64,000 nt of DNA from Pararheinheimera marina (GCF_042654345.1 NZ_JBHSGB010000006.1:550616-614615); one strand, 5' to 3'; positions 34,076 through 43,242 are shown, counted from the stretch's first letter. The notes: generated by a model from the sequence alone, not told the origin. Numbers and translations are program-made.

Positions 34076-34105
34076 GCTGTAGCCAGGCACTAATCCAGCT
34101 ACAGC
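34076..34105 (-). promoter_or_regulatory. rpsO leader hairpin
   Basis: GCTGTAGC and GCTACAGC form a perfect 8-bp stem with a 14-nt loop, in the transcript between the rpsO promoter and its start codon. S15 represses its own mRNA through leader structure in several bacteria; whether this hairpin is that site is untested. Confidence 0.5.
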
Positions 34106-34117
34106 AAAAGAGCGCGC

Positions 34118-34146
34118 ATTTTATGCGGTTTCAGCAGCACTGACAA
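34118..34146 (-). promoter_or_regulatory. rpsO promoter
   Basis: TTGTCA, a 17-nt spacer and TAAAAT on the - strand, followed by a GC-rich discriminator (GCGCGC), a type often under stringent control. It lies in the truB-rpsO gap. Confidence 0.75.
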
Positions 34147-34152
34147 GCAAAA

Positions 34153-35085
34153 TCATGCCTGTGAGCTGCTGGTATTCAATAACCTGCGAACGGACAACAC
34201 AGCGCCAGCCACAGAACCAACCCCAATAAACTGAGCCGCGGCGCCATAGAGTTTTACGGCCGGCAATTCAGCCTGACCCAACAACTGCAATTCTGCGTCG
34301 CTCAATTGCACCGTTTGGCCGTGCACCAGGCGTTTTTGCTGAGTCTCGTTCAGACTGAGCGCAGGCAAGCCGGTTAAGGCTAAATCCATCGGCAACAATA
34401 AAGCATCCAGCCCTGCCCAGTCTTTGGTATCGTTCAATGGCACCAGTTCGGCTTCCTGCCGCATTTGCTCAGCATGGAAAGGCCCGACATGGGTGCGGCG
34501 CAGCGCCGTGACGTAAGCGCCAGATCCTAACAATTCCCCTAGATCATCAATCAGGGTGCGAATGTAGGTACCTTTACTGCAATGCACAATAAAACTGGCG
34601 TTCACACCGTCAAAGCTCAGCAATTCAAAGCGGAATACCTCGATAGGCCGTGCCTCACGAGGCACCTCAATGCCCTGCCGCGCATATTTATACAGCGGTT
34701 GACCTTGGTACTTCAATGCCGAGAACATGGTCGGGACCTGCTGCTGCGGGCCACGAAAGCGGGTTAACGCCTGCTCCAGCTGTGCCAGGTCAAACTGAAC
34801 CGGGCGTTCGCTGATCACTTCACCGGCAGCGTCACTGGTGTCTGTCCGGATACCAAAACGAGCACTGACCTGATAGGTTTTATCGGTATCGAGCAGAAAC
34901 TGACAAAACTTGGTGGCTTCACCAAAACAAATTGGCAATAAGCCACTGGCCAACGGATCCAGAGCACCGGTATGGCCGGCCTTTTCAGCCTGGTACAGCC
35001 AGCGGATCCGTTGCAGGATGCCATTGCTGGAGACTTCCAGCGGCTTATCCAGTAATAAAATACCGTTTACCGCACGACGGGCCAT
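34153..35085 (-). CDS. truB: tRNA pseudouridine-55 synthase
   Basis: Makes pseudouridine 55 in the T loop of tRNAs. The catalytic aspartate is D43 in HTGALDPLASG; the GILLLDKP motif opens the protein and the C-terminal part holds a PUA-like region. 310 aa. Its ATG overlaps the rbfA stop by one base (TAATG). Confidence 0.97.
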   Translation of the reverse strand: MARRAVNGILLLDKPLEVSSNGILQRIRWLYQAEKAGHTGALDPLASGLLPICFGEATKFCQFLLDTDKTYQVSARFGIRTDTSDAAGEVISERPVQFDLAQLEQALTRFRGPQQQVPTMFSALKYQGQPLYKYARQGIEVPREARPIEVFRFELLSFDGVNASFIVHCSKGTYIRTLIDDLGELLGSGAYVTALRRTHVGPFHAEQMRQEAELVPLNDTKDWAGLDALLLPMDLALTGLPALSLNETQQKRLVHGQTVQLSDAELQLLGQAELPAVKLYGAAAQFIGVGSVAGAVLSVRRLLNTSSSQA

Positions 35086-35507
35086 TATTCTTCCTCATCG
35101 TGCTTGGCTTTTTTCTCGGGTTCCTGGCCTGAAGCGACACGCTTACGTTCATCTTCTTTACGAACCTGTTCCACCAGGTTGGCCATATTGATACCGCGGT
35201 CCAGTGACTCATCGAAATAAAACCGGATGGTCGGCACAATACGTGACTGAATGCGCTTGGCAATCAGGCTGCGGATAAAACCACTGGCATCGTTCAGAAT
35301 GTCCAGATTCAGTTTCACTTTGTCCTGATCCAAGCCTAAAAAAGTGACGAAAATTTTGGCGTGCGACAAATCTTTCGAAACGTCTACCGCCGAAACCGTA
35401 ATCATGCTGTGCAGGCGCGGGTCTTTGATTTCACGTTGTAAAATCACCGCCATTTCCTGCTGCATTTGTTGTGAGAGCCTGTCTACCCGGCTGAATTCTT
35501 TAGCCAT
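35085..35507 (-). CDS. rbfA: 30S ribosome-binding factor RbfA
   Basis: Cold-shock-related assembly factor for the 16S 5' end. KH-like fold with FSRVDRLSQQMQQEMAVILQ, DPRLHSMITVSAVDVSKDLSHAKIFV and RIQSRIVPTIRFYFDESLDRG. 140 aa with a charged lysine/glutamate-rich tail longer than the core needs. It follows infB after an 82-nt gap that contains a hairpin. Confidence 0.97.
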   Translation of the reverse strand: MAKEFSRVDRLSQQMQQEMAVILQREIKDPRLHSMITVSAVDVSKDLSHAKIFVTFLGLDQDKVKLNLDILNDASGFIRSLIAKRIQSRIVPTIRFYFDESLDRGINMANLVEQVRKEDERKRVASGQEPEKKAKHDEEE

Positions 35508-35535
35508 TGTTCTTTCCTTCTAGCTGAGAAAGAAA

Positions 35536-35562
35536 CAGGGGCTAAGCACTGCCTAACCCCTG
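35536..35562 (-). other. hairpin between infB and rbfA
   Basis: CAGGGG and CCCCTG with further partial pairing inside and no T-run. It may influence processing or stability between infB and rbfA. Confidence 0.35.
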
Positions 35563-35589
35563 CCGATTTCTGTATCGAACTTTCTGCTG

Positions 35590-38265
35590 TTACAGCGTAC
35601 GTTCTATCTGAACCACTTCGAAGACTTCGATTTGGTCGCCTTCACGCACGTCGTTGTAGTTCTTCACACCGATACCACATTCGAAGCCATTACGAACTTC
35701 AGAGACGTCGTCTTTAAAGCGACGCAGTGATTCCAGTTCACCTTCGTAGATCACCACGTTATCACGCAGAACGCGGATTGGTGCGTTACGTTTCACGATA
35801 CCTTCGATCACCATACAACCAGCGATAGCACCGAATTTCGGTGAACGGAACACGTCACGAACCTGAGCCAGACCAATGATCTGTTGTTTAAACTCAGGCG
35901 CCAGCATACCGGTCATCGCCGCTTTCACTTCGTCTAACAGTTCATAAATGATGCTGTAGTAACGCAGATCCAGGTTTTCGTCTTCGATGATCTTACGCGC
36001 AGAGCCTTCAGCACGCACGTTGAAGCCGATCACGATGGCGGATGAAGCAGCTGCCAGTGTGGCGTCAGTTTCAGTGATACCACCCACACCGCTACCGATG
36101 ATCTTGATTTTCACTTCATCGGTCGACAGTTTCAGTAAGGAATCCGTGATCGCTTCAACAGAGCCCTGAACGTCTGCTTTCAACACGATGTTCAGTTCGG
36201 ACACATCGCCTTCAGCCATATTGGCAAACATGTTTTCCAGTTTGGCTTTTTGCTGACGAGCCAGTTTCACGTCGCGGAATTTACCCTGACGGTACAGGGC
36301 AACTTCACGGGCTTTACGTTCATCACGCACTACTGTCACTTCATCACCAGCAGCAGGTACACCAGACAGACCTAAGATCTCAACCGGGATAGACGGGCCA
36401 GCTTCTTTGACTTCTTTACCGTTTTCATCGCGCATTGCACGAACACGGCCATATTCGAAACCACAAAGCACGATATCGCCTTGCTTCAGTGTACCTTCCT
36501 GAACCAGGATAGATGCCACCGGACCACGACCTTTGTCCAGGCGGGATTCAATCACCACGCCACGGCCCATACCCTCACGTACAGCGGTCAACTCCAGTAA
36601 TTCAGCCTGAACCAGTAACGATTCCAGTAAGTTGTCGATACCGATACCTGCTTTGGCAGATACTTGAACAAACTGAGTATCACCACCCCACTCTTCCGAG
36701 ATCACGCCGTATTGAGATAACTCGTTACGTACGCGGTCCGGATCCGCTTCTGGCTTATCAATCTTGTTCACTGCGACCACGATAGGCACACCAGCTGCTT
36801 TCGCGTGCTGAATGGCTTCTTTGGTTTGTGGCATCACGCCATCGTCAGCTGCAACTACCAGCACCACGATATCCGTGGCTTTGGCACCGCGGGCACGCAT
36901 GGAGGTAAAGGCAGCGTGACCTGGGGTATCCAGGAAGGTGATCATGCCGCGGTCAGTATCGACGTGGTAAGCACCGATATGCTGGGTAATACCCCCGGCT
37001 TCGCCTGCGGCAACCTTAGCTTTACGGATGTAGTCCAGTAATGACGTTTTACCGTGGTCAACGTGACCCATGACGGTGACAACCGGGGCGCGAGGCTCCA
37101 GCTGGCCTTCGCCTTCACGGTCTGACATTACGGTTTCTTCCAGCTCGTTTTCTTTGGTCAGAGTGAACTTGTGGCCCATCTCTTCACACACGATAGCGGC
37201 AGTTTCCTGGTCAATTACCTGGTTAATGGTCGCCATGGCGCCCATCTTCATCATCACTTTAATCACTTCAGACGCTTTCACAGCCATTTTGGCTGCCAGC
37301 TCTGCCACAGTGATGGTTTCACCAATTTTTACTTCACGCTCAACCGGCTGCGCAGGCTTGTTAAAGCCATGCTGCATACTGGTTGGGGTTTTCTTTTTCT
37401 TGTGCCGATTGGCGCGGTTAAAGGCGTCTTTATCATCCGCGTCATCTTTTTTCTTCGCTTTGCCGGCAGGCGCTTTGCTCTTACCGCTGCGACGGCCACC
37501 ACGTTCATCACGTGAATCCGCTTCGTCTTCCGCCTGTTTGGCGTAAGCGTTGCTGGTCAGGTGGTAATCGTCTTTCTCTTCTGTTGAATCTTCTTTTGAC
37601 CAACGCTCAGCGTTTTCTTCAGCCAGACGGCGAGCTTCTTCAGCCTGACGCTGGGCGTCAAGTTCCAGCTTACGCAGGCGTTCAGCTTCTTGCTGTGCCT
37701 TAATGCGTTCAGCTTCGCGTTTCGCTTCTTCTTTAGCAGCTTTGCGGGCCGCTTCTTCCGGATCGTCTTTATGACCAGCTTTAGCGGCTTCATCACGTCG
37801 TTTGGCTTCTGCTGCTTTGCGCTCAGCTTCTTCTTTCGCTTTACGCTCCGCCTCGTCCTTCGCTTTCTTCTCAGCAGCTAAACGTTCCTGCTCGTGACGT
37901 GCAGCTTCAGCTGCACGTTCTTCTTCCTGGCGGGCCTCTTCAGCTAAACGAGCTGCATCGTCACCAAAAGGACGTTTCACGTAGGTTTTTTGCTTGCGCA
38001 CTTCTACCTGAACTTCGCGGTTACGACCAGCGCCACCGGACACGCTCAATGTGGTTTTCTCTTTACGCTGCAATGTCAACTTGGTTGGCTCAGCAGACTG
38101 ACCACCATGGGCCCGGCTTAAATGATCCAATAAAGAGCGTTTTTCGTCTTCACTGACCATCTGGCCAGCGGATTTTTGAATGCCTGCATCAGCAAACTGC
38201 TGGATTAAACGGTCAACAGTGGTGTTGACGTCACTGGCCAGTTTCTCAATAGTTACATCTGTCAT
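35590..38265 (-). CDS. infB: translation initiation factor IF-2
   Basis: GTPase that brings initiator tRNA to the 30S subunit; 891 aa against 890 in E. coli. The order is an N-terminal IF2-N domain (residues 1-50), a long charged repetitive segment rich in K-A-E-E-R (about 85-330), a second IF2-N domain (IGETITVAELAAKMAVKASEV), and the G domain with GHVDHGKT near residue 400, DTPGHAAF and NKID, then domains II-IV. The low-complexity middle is the usual variable region. It lies 26 nt behind nusA. Confidence 0.98.
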   Translation of the reverse strand: MTDVTIEKLASDVNTTVDRLIQQFADAGIQKSAGQMVSEDEKRSLLDHLSRAHGGQSAEPTKLTLQRKEKTTLSVSGGAGRNREVQVEVRKQKTYVKRPFGDDAARLAEEARQEEERAAEAARHEQERLAAEKKAKDEAERKAKEEAERKAAEAKRRDEAAKAGHKDDPEEAARKAAKEEAKREAERIKAQQEAERLRKLELDAQRQAEEARRLAEENAERWSKEDSTEEKDDYHLTSNAYAKQAEDEADSRDERGGRRSGKSKAPAGKAKKKDDADDKDAFNRANRHKKKKTPTSMQHGFNKPAQPVEREVKIGETITVAELAAKMAVKASEVIKVMMKMGAMATINQVIDQETAAIVCEEMGHKFTLTKENELEETVMSDREGEGQLEPRAPVVTVMGHVDHGKTSLLDYIRKAKVAAGEAGGITQHIGAYHVDTDRGMITFLDTPGHAAFTSMRARGAKATDIVVLVVAADDGVMPQTKEAIQHAKAAGVPIVVAVNKIDKPEADPDRVRNELSQYGVISEEWGGDTQFVQVSAKAGIGIDNLLESLLVQAELLELTAVREGMGRGVVIESRLDKGRGPVASILVQEGTLKQGDIVLCGFEYGRVRAMRDENGKEVKEAGPSIPVEILGLSGVPAAGDEVTVVRDERKAREVALYRQGKFRDVKLARQQKAKLENMFANMAEGDVSELNIVLKADVQGSVEAITDSLLKLSTDEVKIKIIGSGVGGITETDATLAAASSAIVIGFNVRAEGSARKIIEDENLDLRYYSIIYELLDEVKAAMTGMLAPEFKQQIIGLAQVRDVFRSPKFGAIAGCMVIEGIVKRNAPIRVLRDNVVIYEGELESLRRFKDDVSEVRNGFECGIGVKNYNDVREGDQIEVFEVVQIERTL

Positions 38266-38291
38266 GTCAGTGTTTTCCTCCGTTTACCCAA

Positions 38292-39788
38292 TCAGTTCTG
38301 TTCGTTAAACCAGACGATGTTACGGGCAGCCATAATCAGCTCAGCCGCTTTTTCTTCTGACATTTTTTCAATTTCGATCAAATCATCTACTCCAAGCTCA
38401 GCCAGGTCGTCGAGAGTGACAACACCTTTGCTGGCTAATACGTACGCAGTGTGTGTGCCCACACCTGGCAGGTTGATCAGCTCTTCACTCGGAGCTGCAC
38501 CTTCCAGCGATTCTTCGCTGGCCAGAGCTTTAGTGGTCAATACTGCTTTTGCGCGTTTACGCAATTCTTCGACTGTGTCTTCGTCCAGACCGTCAATGGC
38601 CAGTAATTCGCTGACTGGCACATAGGCGATTTCTTCCAGTGAAGAGAACCCTTCATCGACCAGCACGCCAGCGAAATCTTCATCAATTTCCAGCGCGTTC
38701 ATAAAGAGGTTCAGCACTTTAGAAGTTTCTTCCTGGTGCTTTTCCTTCATCGCGGTCACTGTCATTACGTTCAGTTCCCAACCGGTCAGCTGACTGGCCA
38801 GGCGTACGTTTTGACCGGCACGGCCGATGGCCATGGCCAGGTTGCTGTCTTCCACCGCGATGTCCATAGCATGAGCATCTTCATCCACAATGATCGAAGC
38901 CACTTCAGCAGGAGCCATCGCATTGATCACGTACTGGGCTGCGTTATCATCAAACAGCACGATATCAACACGCTCACCACCCAATTCACCGGATACAGCC
39001 TGAACGCGCGAACCACGCATACCCACGCAGGCACCCACAGGGTCGATACGACGATCGTTGGTTTTTACTGCTATCTTGGCACGCAGACCTGGGTCACGGG
39101 CTGCACCACGGATTTCGATCATCTCTTCGCCGATTTCCGGCACTTCGATGCGGAACAGTTCAATCAGCATTTCCGGACGGGTACGGCTTAAAAACAGCTG
39201 AGCACCACGGGCTTCTGGTTTTACTGCGTACAGCAGACAGCGGATACGGTCGCCCGGACGGAAGGTCTCGCGAGGCAGCATTTCTTCTTTGGCCAGCATG
39301 GCTTCGGCATTGTTGCCTAAATCCACGATGATGCTGTCACGGTTTACTTTCTTCACCACACCAGTGACTAACTCGCCTACCTGGTCGACATAAGCTTCAA
39401 CAACTTGTGAACGCTCTGCTTCACGTACTTTTTGCACAATGACCTGTTTGGCCATTTGCGTCGTGATACGGTCGAAGGTGATGGACTCAATCTGTTCTTC
39501 AACGTAGTCACCTACATTCAAAGACGGGTCGTCATACTGAGCCGCAGATAAGGTCATTTCGCGGTACGGGTGTTCTTGCACCTGGTCATCCGGGATCACT
39601 TGCCAACGGCGGAAGGTTTCATAAGCACCGGTTTTACGGTCGATCGCGACGCGAACTTCAATATCACCTTCATTTTTCTTTTTGGTGGCAGCTGCCAGCG
39701 CATATTCCAGCGCCTGGAAAATCTTTTCACGTGGGACCGATTTTTCGTTGGACACTGCGTCCACAACCAATAAAACTTCTTTAGCCAT
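38292..39788 (-). CDS. nusA: transcription elongation/termination factor NusA
   Basis: RNA polymerase-binding factor for pausing, termination and antitermination. N-terminal polymerase-binding domain, S1 domain (about 135-200), two KH domains (VGACVGMRGSRVQAVSGELGGERVDIV and AIGRAGQNVRLASQLTGWE), and two C-terminal acidic helix-hairpin-helix repeats, the second with LPGVGTHTAYVLASKGVVTLDDLAEL. 498 aa. The operon leader upstream has hairpins and terminators through which NusA could tune its own level. Confidence 0.98.
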   Translation of the reverse strand: MAKEVLLVVDAVSNEKSVPREKIFQALEYALAAATKKKNEGDIEVRVAIDRKTGAYETFRRWQVIPDDQVQEHPYREMTLSAAQYDDPSLNVGDYVEEQIESITFDRITTQMAKQVIVQKVREAERSQVVEAYVDQVGELVTGVVKKVNRDSIIVDLGNNAEAMLAKEEMLPRETFRPGDRIRCLLYAVKPEARGAQLFLSRTRPEMLIELFRIEVPEIGEEMIEIRGAARDPGLRAKIAVKTNDRRIDPVGACVGMRGSRVQAVSGELGGERVDIVLFDDNAAQYVINAMAPAEVASIIVDEDAHAMDIAVEDSNLAMAIGRAGQNVRLASQLTGWELNVMTVTAMKEKHQEETSKVLNLFMNALEIDEDFAGVLVDEGFSSLEEIAYVPVSELLAIDGLDEDTVEELRKRAKAVLTTKALASEESLEGAAPSEELINLPGVGTHTAYVLASKGVVTLDDLAELGVDDLIEIEKMSEEKAAELIMAARNIVWFNEQN

Positions 39789-39816
39789 CTTATTATGCCT
39801 CGCTATGACCCGTGTA

Positions 39817-40272
39817 TCAGAACACAGGAACCAGGTTTGCTTTATCTACGTTATCCATCAGCAAACGGTAGGGTTTGCCATCCACTTCAACTACCAACAT
39901 ATCGTCTTCGATTTGTGTCAGCAGCCCCTTAAACTTGCGACGGCCATCCTGAGGAATAGCCAGTTTCACTTCAATTTTCTGTCCCACCACTTTGGTAAAG
40001 TGCTCCGGTGTGAACAACGGACGGTCTAAACCAGGTGATGAAACTTCCAGGAAATACTCAGTTGGAATTGGATCTTCAACATCAAGAACAGCGCTGACTT
40101 CGCGGCTGACCACAGCACAATGGTCAACATTCACGCCTTCCGGGTGATCAATATAAAGGCGCAAGGTCGAGTGCTTACCTGCCCTTATCAATTCAATCCC
40201 CAACAATTCAAAGCCTGCCGCTTCCACTGTAGGGGCAAGCAGATCTGTTAATTGCTGTTCTTGTTTAGTCAA
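39817..40272 (-). CDS. rimP: ribosome maturation factor RimP
   Basis: Needed for 30S maturation. 151 aa with GFELLGIELIRAGKHSTLRLYIDHPEGV, the EDPIPTEYFLEVSSPGLDRPLF motif and an SH3-like C-terminal domain (LLTQIEDDMLVVEVDG). First protein gene of the nusA operon, with the fMet tRNA upstream, as in E. coli metY-rimP-nusA-infB. Confidence 0.97.
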   Translation of the reverse strand: MTKQEQQLTDLLAPTVEAAGFELLGIELIRAGKHSTLRLYIDHPEGVNVDHCAVVSREVSAVLDVEDPIPTEYFLEVSSPGLDRPLFTPEHFTKVVGQKIEVKLAIPQDGRRKFKGLLTQIEDDMLVVEVDGKPYRLLMDNVDKANLVPVF

Positions 40273-40294
40273 AGAGACCTCCAGACATCAGAAA

Positions 40295-40317
40295 TAAAAA
40301 AAGGGCTTAGCGCCCAG
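40295..40317 (-). terminator. weak intrinsic terminator/attenuator just ahead of rimP
   Basis: On the - strand GGGC, a GCTAA loop and GCCC are followed by seven T residues, 23 nt before the rimP start. The stem is only 4 bp. It is the second terminator-like element in the leader. Confidence 0.5.
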
Positions 40318-40344
40318 AATTTTAGTACAACTCAATTGCAGATA

Positions 40345-40369
40345 TAAAAAAGCCCCGAACAAGCGGGGC
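40345..40369 (-). terminator. intrinsic terminator between tRNA-fMet and rimP
   Basis: GCCCCG, a 6-nt loop, CGGGGC and TTTTTT on the - strand. It separates the tRNA gene from the rimP-nusA-infB genes, so those genes need read-through, an antitermination effect or another promoter. Confidence 0.8.
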
Positions 40370-40385
40370 GAATTTAACTCTGACT

Positions 40386-40412
40386 GAAAACTGATATCGC
40401 CAATCAGTTTTC
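40386..40412 (-). other. 9-bp hairpin in the rimP operon leader
   Basis: GAAAACTGA and TCAGTTTTC flank a 9-nt loop with no T-run behind it. It could be a processing site for the tRNA precursor or part of an attenuation switch with the two terminators downstream. Confidence 0.5.
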
Positions 40413-40511
40413 TGAATTCTTGTACGCGCACTGCGTATCGGGCTATTCGCCAAGGTTAACGAGAGTAACTTGCTATGCAAAGTAGCCTCTCTGGATTAAC
40501 GTCGGAAAAAT

Positions 40512-40588
<77 letters not shown>

Positions 40589-40604
40589 TCCGTAAAACGC
40601 GCAC

Positions 40605-40633
40605 ATTATATAGCCCTGGTCTGACTATCGCAA
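40605..40633 (-). promoter_or_regulatory. strong promoter of the fMet tRNA / nusA operon
   Basis: TTGCGA, 17 nt, TATAAT on the - strand, followed by GTGCGCG, a GC-rich discriminator usual for stable-RNA promoters. The tRNA begins about 17 nt after the -10 box. Confidence 0.8.
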
Positions 40634-40669
40634 GGCAGAAATCGTTCTGTTCTTGCTGTGCATTAATAT

Positions 40670-40754
40670 TGGTGCCGAGAGCGGGACTTGAACCCGCACG
40701 CCCGAAGGCACTACCACCTCAAGGTAGCGTGTATACCAATTTCACCATCTCGGC
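40670..40754 (-). tRNA. leuU: tRNA-Leu (GAG)
   Basis: An 85-nt class II tRNA from GCCGAGATGGTGAAATTGG to the encoded CCA end, with a variable arm (GTGCCTTCGGGCGT) and the anticodon stem-loop CTACC-TTGAGGT-GGTAG. Closely resembles E. coli leuU, which also lies by secG. Only 11 nt separate it from the secG stop codon, so it is probably cut out of the secG transcript. Confidence 0.95.
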
Positions 40755-40765
40755 TGAATTGAGGG

Positions 40766-41089
40766 TTAGTTCCCTACCGGGATTTCAGACTCTGGCTTTT
40801 TCTGGTCAGCCTGCTCTGTCGTCGGCGTCAGGTTTTCCCATTCATCCGCTTTTTTCACATGCGTGGTGCTCAGGTTACCCAGCAGCAGGCTCAGTGCAAA
40901 AAACAGAGTCGCTAACACTGTCGTAGTACGTGTCAGGAAGTTACCTGTTCCGGAGGAACCGAAAATAGTAGCAGAAGCACCAGCGCCAAAAGAAGCGCCC
41001 ATATCCGCACCTTTACCATGTTGGATCAAAACTAAGCCAATCAGGGCAATAGCAACCAACAGATATAACACAAGAAATAATTCGTACAT
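40766..41089 (-). CDS. secG: preprotein translocase subunit SecG
   Basis: Small inner-membrane subunit of SecYEG. Two membrane segments (residues 3-20 and 53-73) separated by the IQHGKGADMGASFGAGAS loop, which is the family signature; 107 aa with a polar tail. Its ATG overlaps the tpiA stop by one base. Confidence 0.95.
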   Translation of the reverse strand: MYELFLVLYLLVAIALIGLVLIQHGKGADMGASFGAGASATIFGSSGTGNFLTRTTTVLATLFFALSLLLGNLSTTHVKKADEWENLTPTTEQADQKKPESEIPVGN

Positions 41090-41835
41090 TATTCACCTTT
41101 CGCACTGAGGCAAATTGCAGCAAATTCTGCTGCATTTAAACTGGCTCCACCAATCAGAGCCCCATCAACATCGGCTTGGGCAAAAAGTGCCTCGCTATTG
41201 CCGGCGTTTACGCTGCCACCGTATAAAATCCGAAGGGCTGCGGCCGCGTCAGCACTGTACTGTGTCAAATGCTGACGAATAAATGCGTGCACTTGCTGAG
41301 CTTGTTCTGGAGTGGCCGTATTGCCAGTACCTATGGCCCACAAGGGTTCATAAGCAACGACGGAGGCCTCTAGCCATTGAGGCTGCGCAGAATACACCGC
41401 ATCCAATTGCTCTGCAAGCACCTGAAAAGTTTTTTCTTCCGAGCGCTGACTGGCGGTTTCCCCAATACAGAGAATAGGTTTCAAACCAGCGTCTAACGCC
41501 TGTTCTACCTTTTTCGTGACCTGCTGATTGGTTTCACCAAACAAGGTTCTGCGCTCTGAGTGCCCGACAATCACATGGCTGGCACCAGCCTGGGCTAGCA
41601 TAACGGCAGAAATTTCACCGGTAAAGGCACCAGCAGCCTGTTCGCTCAGATTCTGAGCACCCAAGCTATAGTGAGGGTGTTTTGGAAAGTTCGGCAGAAA
41701 AATTACCGGAGGACAGATCAAAATATCCGGCAAGCTTCCTGATAACGCCGCCAAGCTGTCGCTGACCTGATGTGCCAGGCACTGATCACCATTCATTTTC
41801 CAGTTTGCGACGACCAAAGGCTTGCGCTGTCTCAT
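41089..41835 (-). CDS. tpiA: triosephosphate isomerase
   Basis: Interconverts dihydroxyacetone phosphate and glyceraldehyde 3-phosphate. Catalytic residues are visible: lysine in NWKMNG, histidine in GHSERR, glutamate in YEPLWAIGTG; the phosphate-binding YGGSVN and GALIGGASL loops are intact. 248 aa. Placed ahead of secG, as in many non-enteric gammaproteobacteria. Confidence 0.97.
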   Translation of the reverse strand: MRQRKPLVVANWKMNGDQCLAHQVSDSLAALSGSLPDILICPPVIFLPNFPKHPHYSLGAQNLSEQAAGAFTGEISAVMLAQAGASHVIVGHSERRTLFGETNQQVTKKVEQALDAGLKPILCIGETASQRSEEKTFQVLAEQLDAVYSAQPQWLEASVVAYEPLWAIGTGNTATPEQAQQVHAFIRQHLTQYSADAAAALRILYGGSVNAGNSEALFAQADVDGALIGGASLNAAEFAAICLSAKGE

Positions 41836-41856
41836 AATATTGCCCCGAGCTGAAAC

Positions 41857-41884
41857 CGGGCGAGATGGTAACTAACCTCGCCCG
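41857..41884 (-). terminator. hairpin between glmM and tpiA
   Basis: CGGGCGAG and CTCGCCCG make a perfect 8-bp stem with a 12-nt loop. It lacks a T-run, so it is either a weak terminator or a processing/stability element. Confidence 0.45.
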
Positions 41885-41907
41885 CTCAGACAAGTTAAAG
41901 TAGTGGT

Positions 41908-43242
41908 TTAACTGGCAATCTTAACTGAGTCGGCTATTTTTTGTGCCATTTTTTGTACTTCATCCTGTACTCTTCCTTCAACCATTACACGAATTAAAGG
42001 TTCAGTCCCTGATTTGCGAATGAGAACCCTGCCCTGACCAGCCAGTTCTTTTTCCACTTGTTGAATCACATCTTTCACATGCTGGTTTTCCAACGGCGCA
42101 GTGCCCTTCTCAAACCGGACATTGATCAGTACCTGCGGAAGTTTATGCATGCCTTGGGCTAGATCAGCCAACGACAAGCTGGCATTCAGCATTGCGGCCA
42201 GCACTTGCAGTGAGGCTATAATGCCGTCACCAGTACCGGTGTGGTCCAGATTGAGCACATGGCCAGAGTTTTCCCCGCCAATACGCCAGCCTTTTTGCCC
42301 CAGCATTTCGACCACATATCGGTCGCCTACCGCAGAGCGGGCGAAAGGAATATCCAATTCTGCCAACGCAATTTCAAGACCCATATTACTCATCAGGGTG
42401 CCGACCACACCACCTTGCAGTTTGTCTTGCTGTTTGGCGTTGCGGGCGATGATATAGACAATTTCGTCCCCATCGATCACACGCCCTGTATGGTCGACCA
42501 TCATCACGCGGTCACCGTCACCATCATAGGCAATCCCCAGGTCAGCATGGCTTTCCACCACAGTTTTTTGCAGCAAATCAGTATGGGTTGCACCACAATG
42601 GTCGTTGATATTCAACCCATTTGGCTGAATGCCGATGGCCGTCACATCAGCGCCTAATTCACGAAACACGCTGGGGGCAATGTGGTAGGTTGCACCATGA
42701 GCACAATCAATGACAATTTTTAAGCCGCTCAGGTTGAGATGGTTGGGCAAATGGCTTTTACAAAACTCTATATAACGCCCTGCCGCATCATCGATACGCT
42801 GAGCTTTCCCGAGCCGCTCGGAAGGCTCACAGACCATTGGCTGCTCCATCGCCTCTTCAATGGCTAATTCAATATCATCCGGTAACTTAGTACCGTCTGC
42901 TGAAAAGAACTTGATGCCATTGTCATAATAAGGGTTGTGCGAAGCACTAATCACAATACCGGCCTCGGCACGGAAGGTACGTGTCAGGTAAGAAACGGCA
43001 GGGGTCGGCATAGGACCTAATAATCGCACATCCACACCGGCAGCGACCAAACCAGCTTCCAAAGCCGTTTCCAGCAAATAACCTGAGATGCGGGTGTCTT
43101 TACCAATCAGTACTTTACGAGTGCCACGCTGTGACAATACGCGCCCAGCAGCCCAGCCCAATTTCATTGCAAATTCCGGCGTAATAGGAAATTCACCCAC
43201 CTTGCCGCGCACACCATCAGTTCCAAAATACTTCCTAGCCAT
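41908..43242 (-). CDS. glmM: phosphoglucosamine mutase
   Basis: Converts glucosamine 6-phosphate to the 1-phosphate for UDP-GlcNAc synthesis. The phosphoserine S101 lies in VISASHNPYYDNGIK, the metal loop is DGDGDR near residue 240, and the phosphate-binding RKSGTEPLIRVM is near the C-terminus. 444 aa. Its start overlaps the folP stop by 8 nt, the same pair as in E. coli. Confidence 0.97.
   Translation of the reverse strand: MARKYFGTDGVRGKVGEFPITPEFAMKLGWAAGRVLSQRGTRKVLIGKDTRISGYLLETALEAGLVAAGVDVRLLGPMPTPAVSYLTRTFRAEAGIVISASHNPYYDNGIKFFSADGTKLPDDIELAIEEAMEQPMVCEPSERLGKAQRIDDAAGRYIEFCKSHLPNHLNLSGLKIVIDCAHGATYHIAPSVFRELGADVTAIGIQPNGLNINDHCGATHTDLLQKTVVESHADLGIAYDGDGDRVMMVDHTGRVIDGDEIVYIIARNAKQQDKLQGGVVGTLMSNMGLEIALAELDIPFARSAVGDRYVVEMLGQKGWRIGGENSGHVLNLDHTGTGDGIIASLQVLAAMLNASLSLADLAQGMHKLPQVLINVRFEKGTAPLENQHVKDVIQQVEKELAGQGRVLIRKSGTEPLIRVMVEGRVQDEVQKMAQKIADSVKIAS

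Noticed and set aside
37070..37546. 158-aa and neighbouring frames opposite infB
   Set aside because: Produced by the repetitive lysine/glutamate codons of IF-2 read backwards; not a gene.
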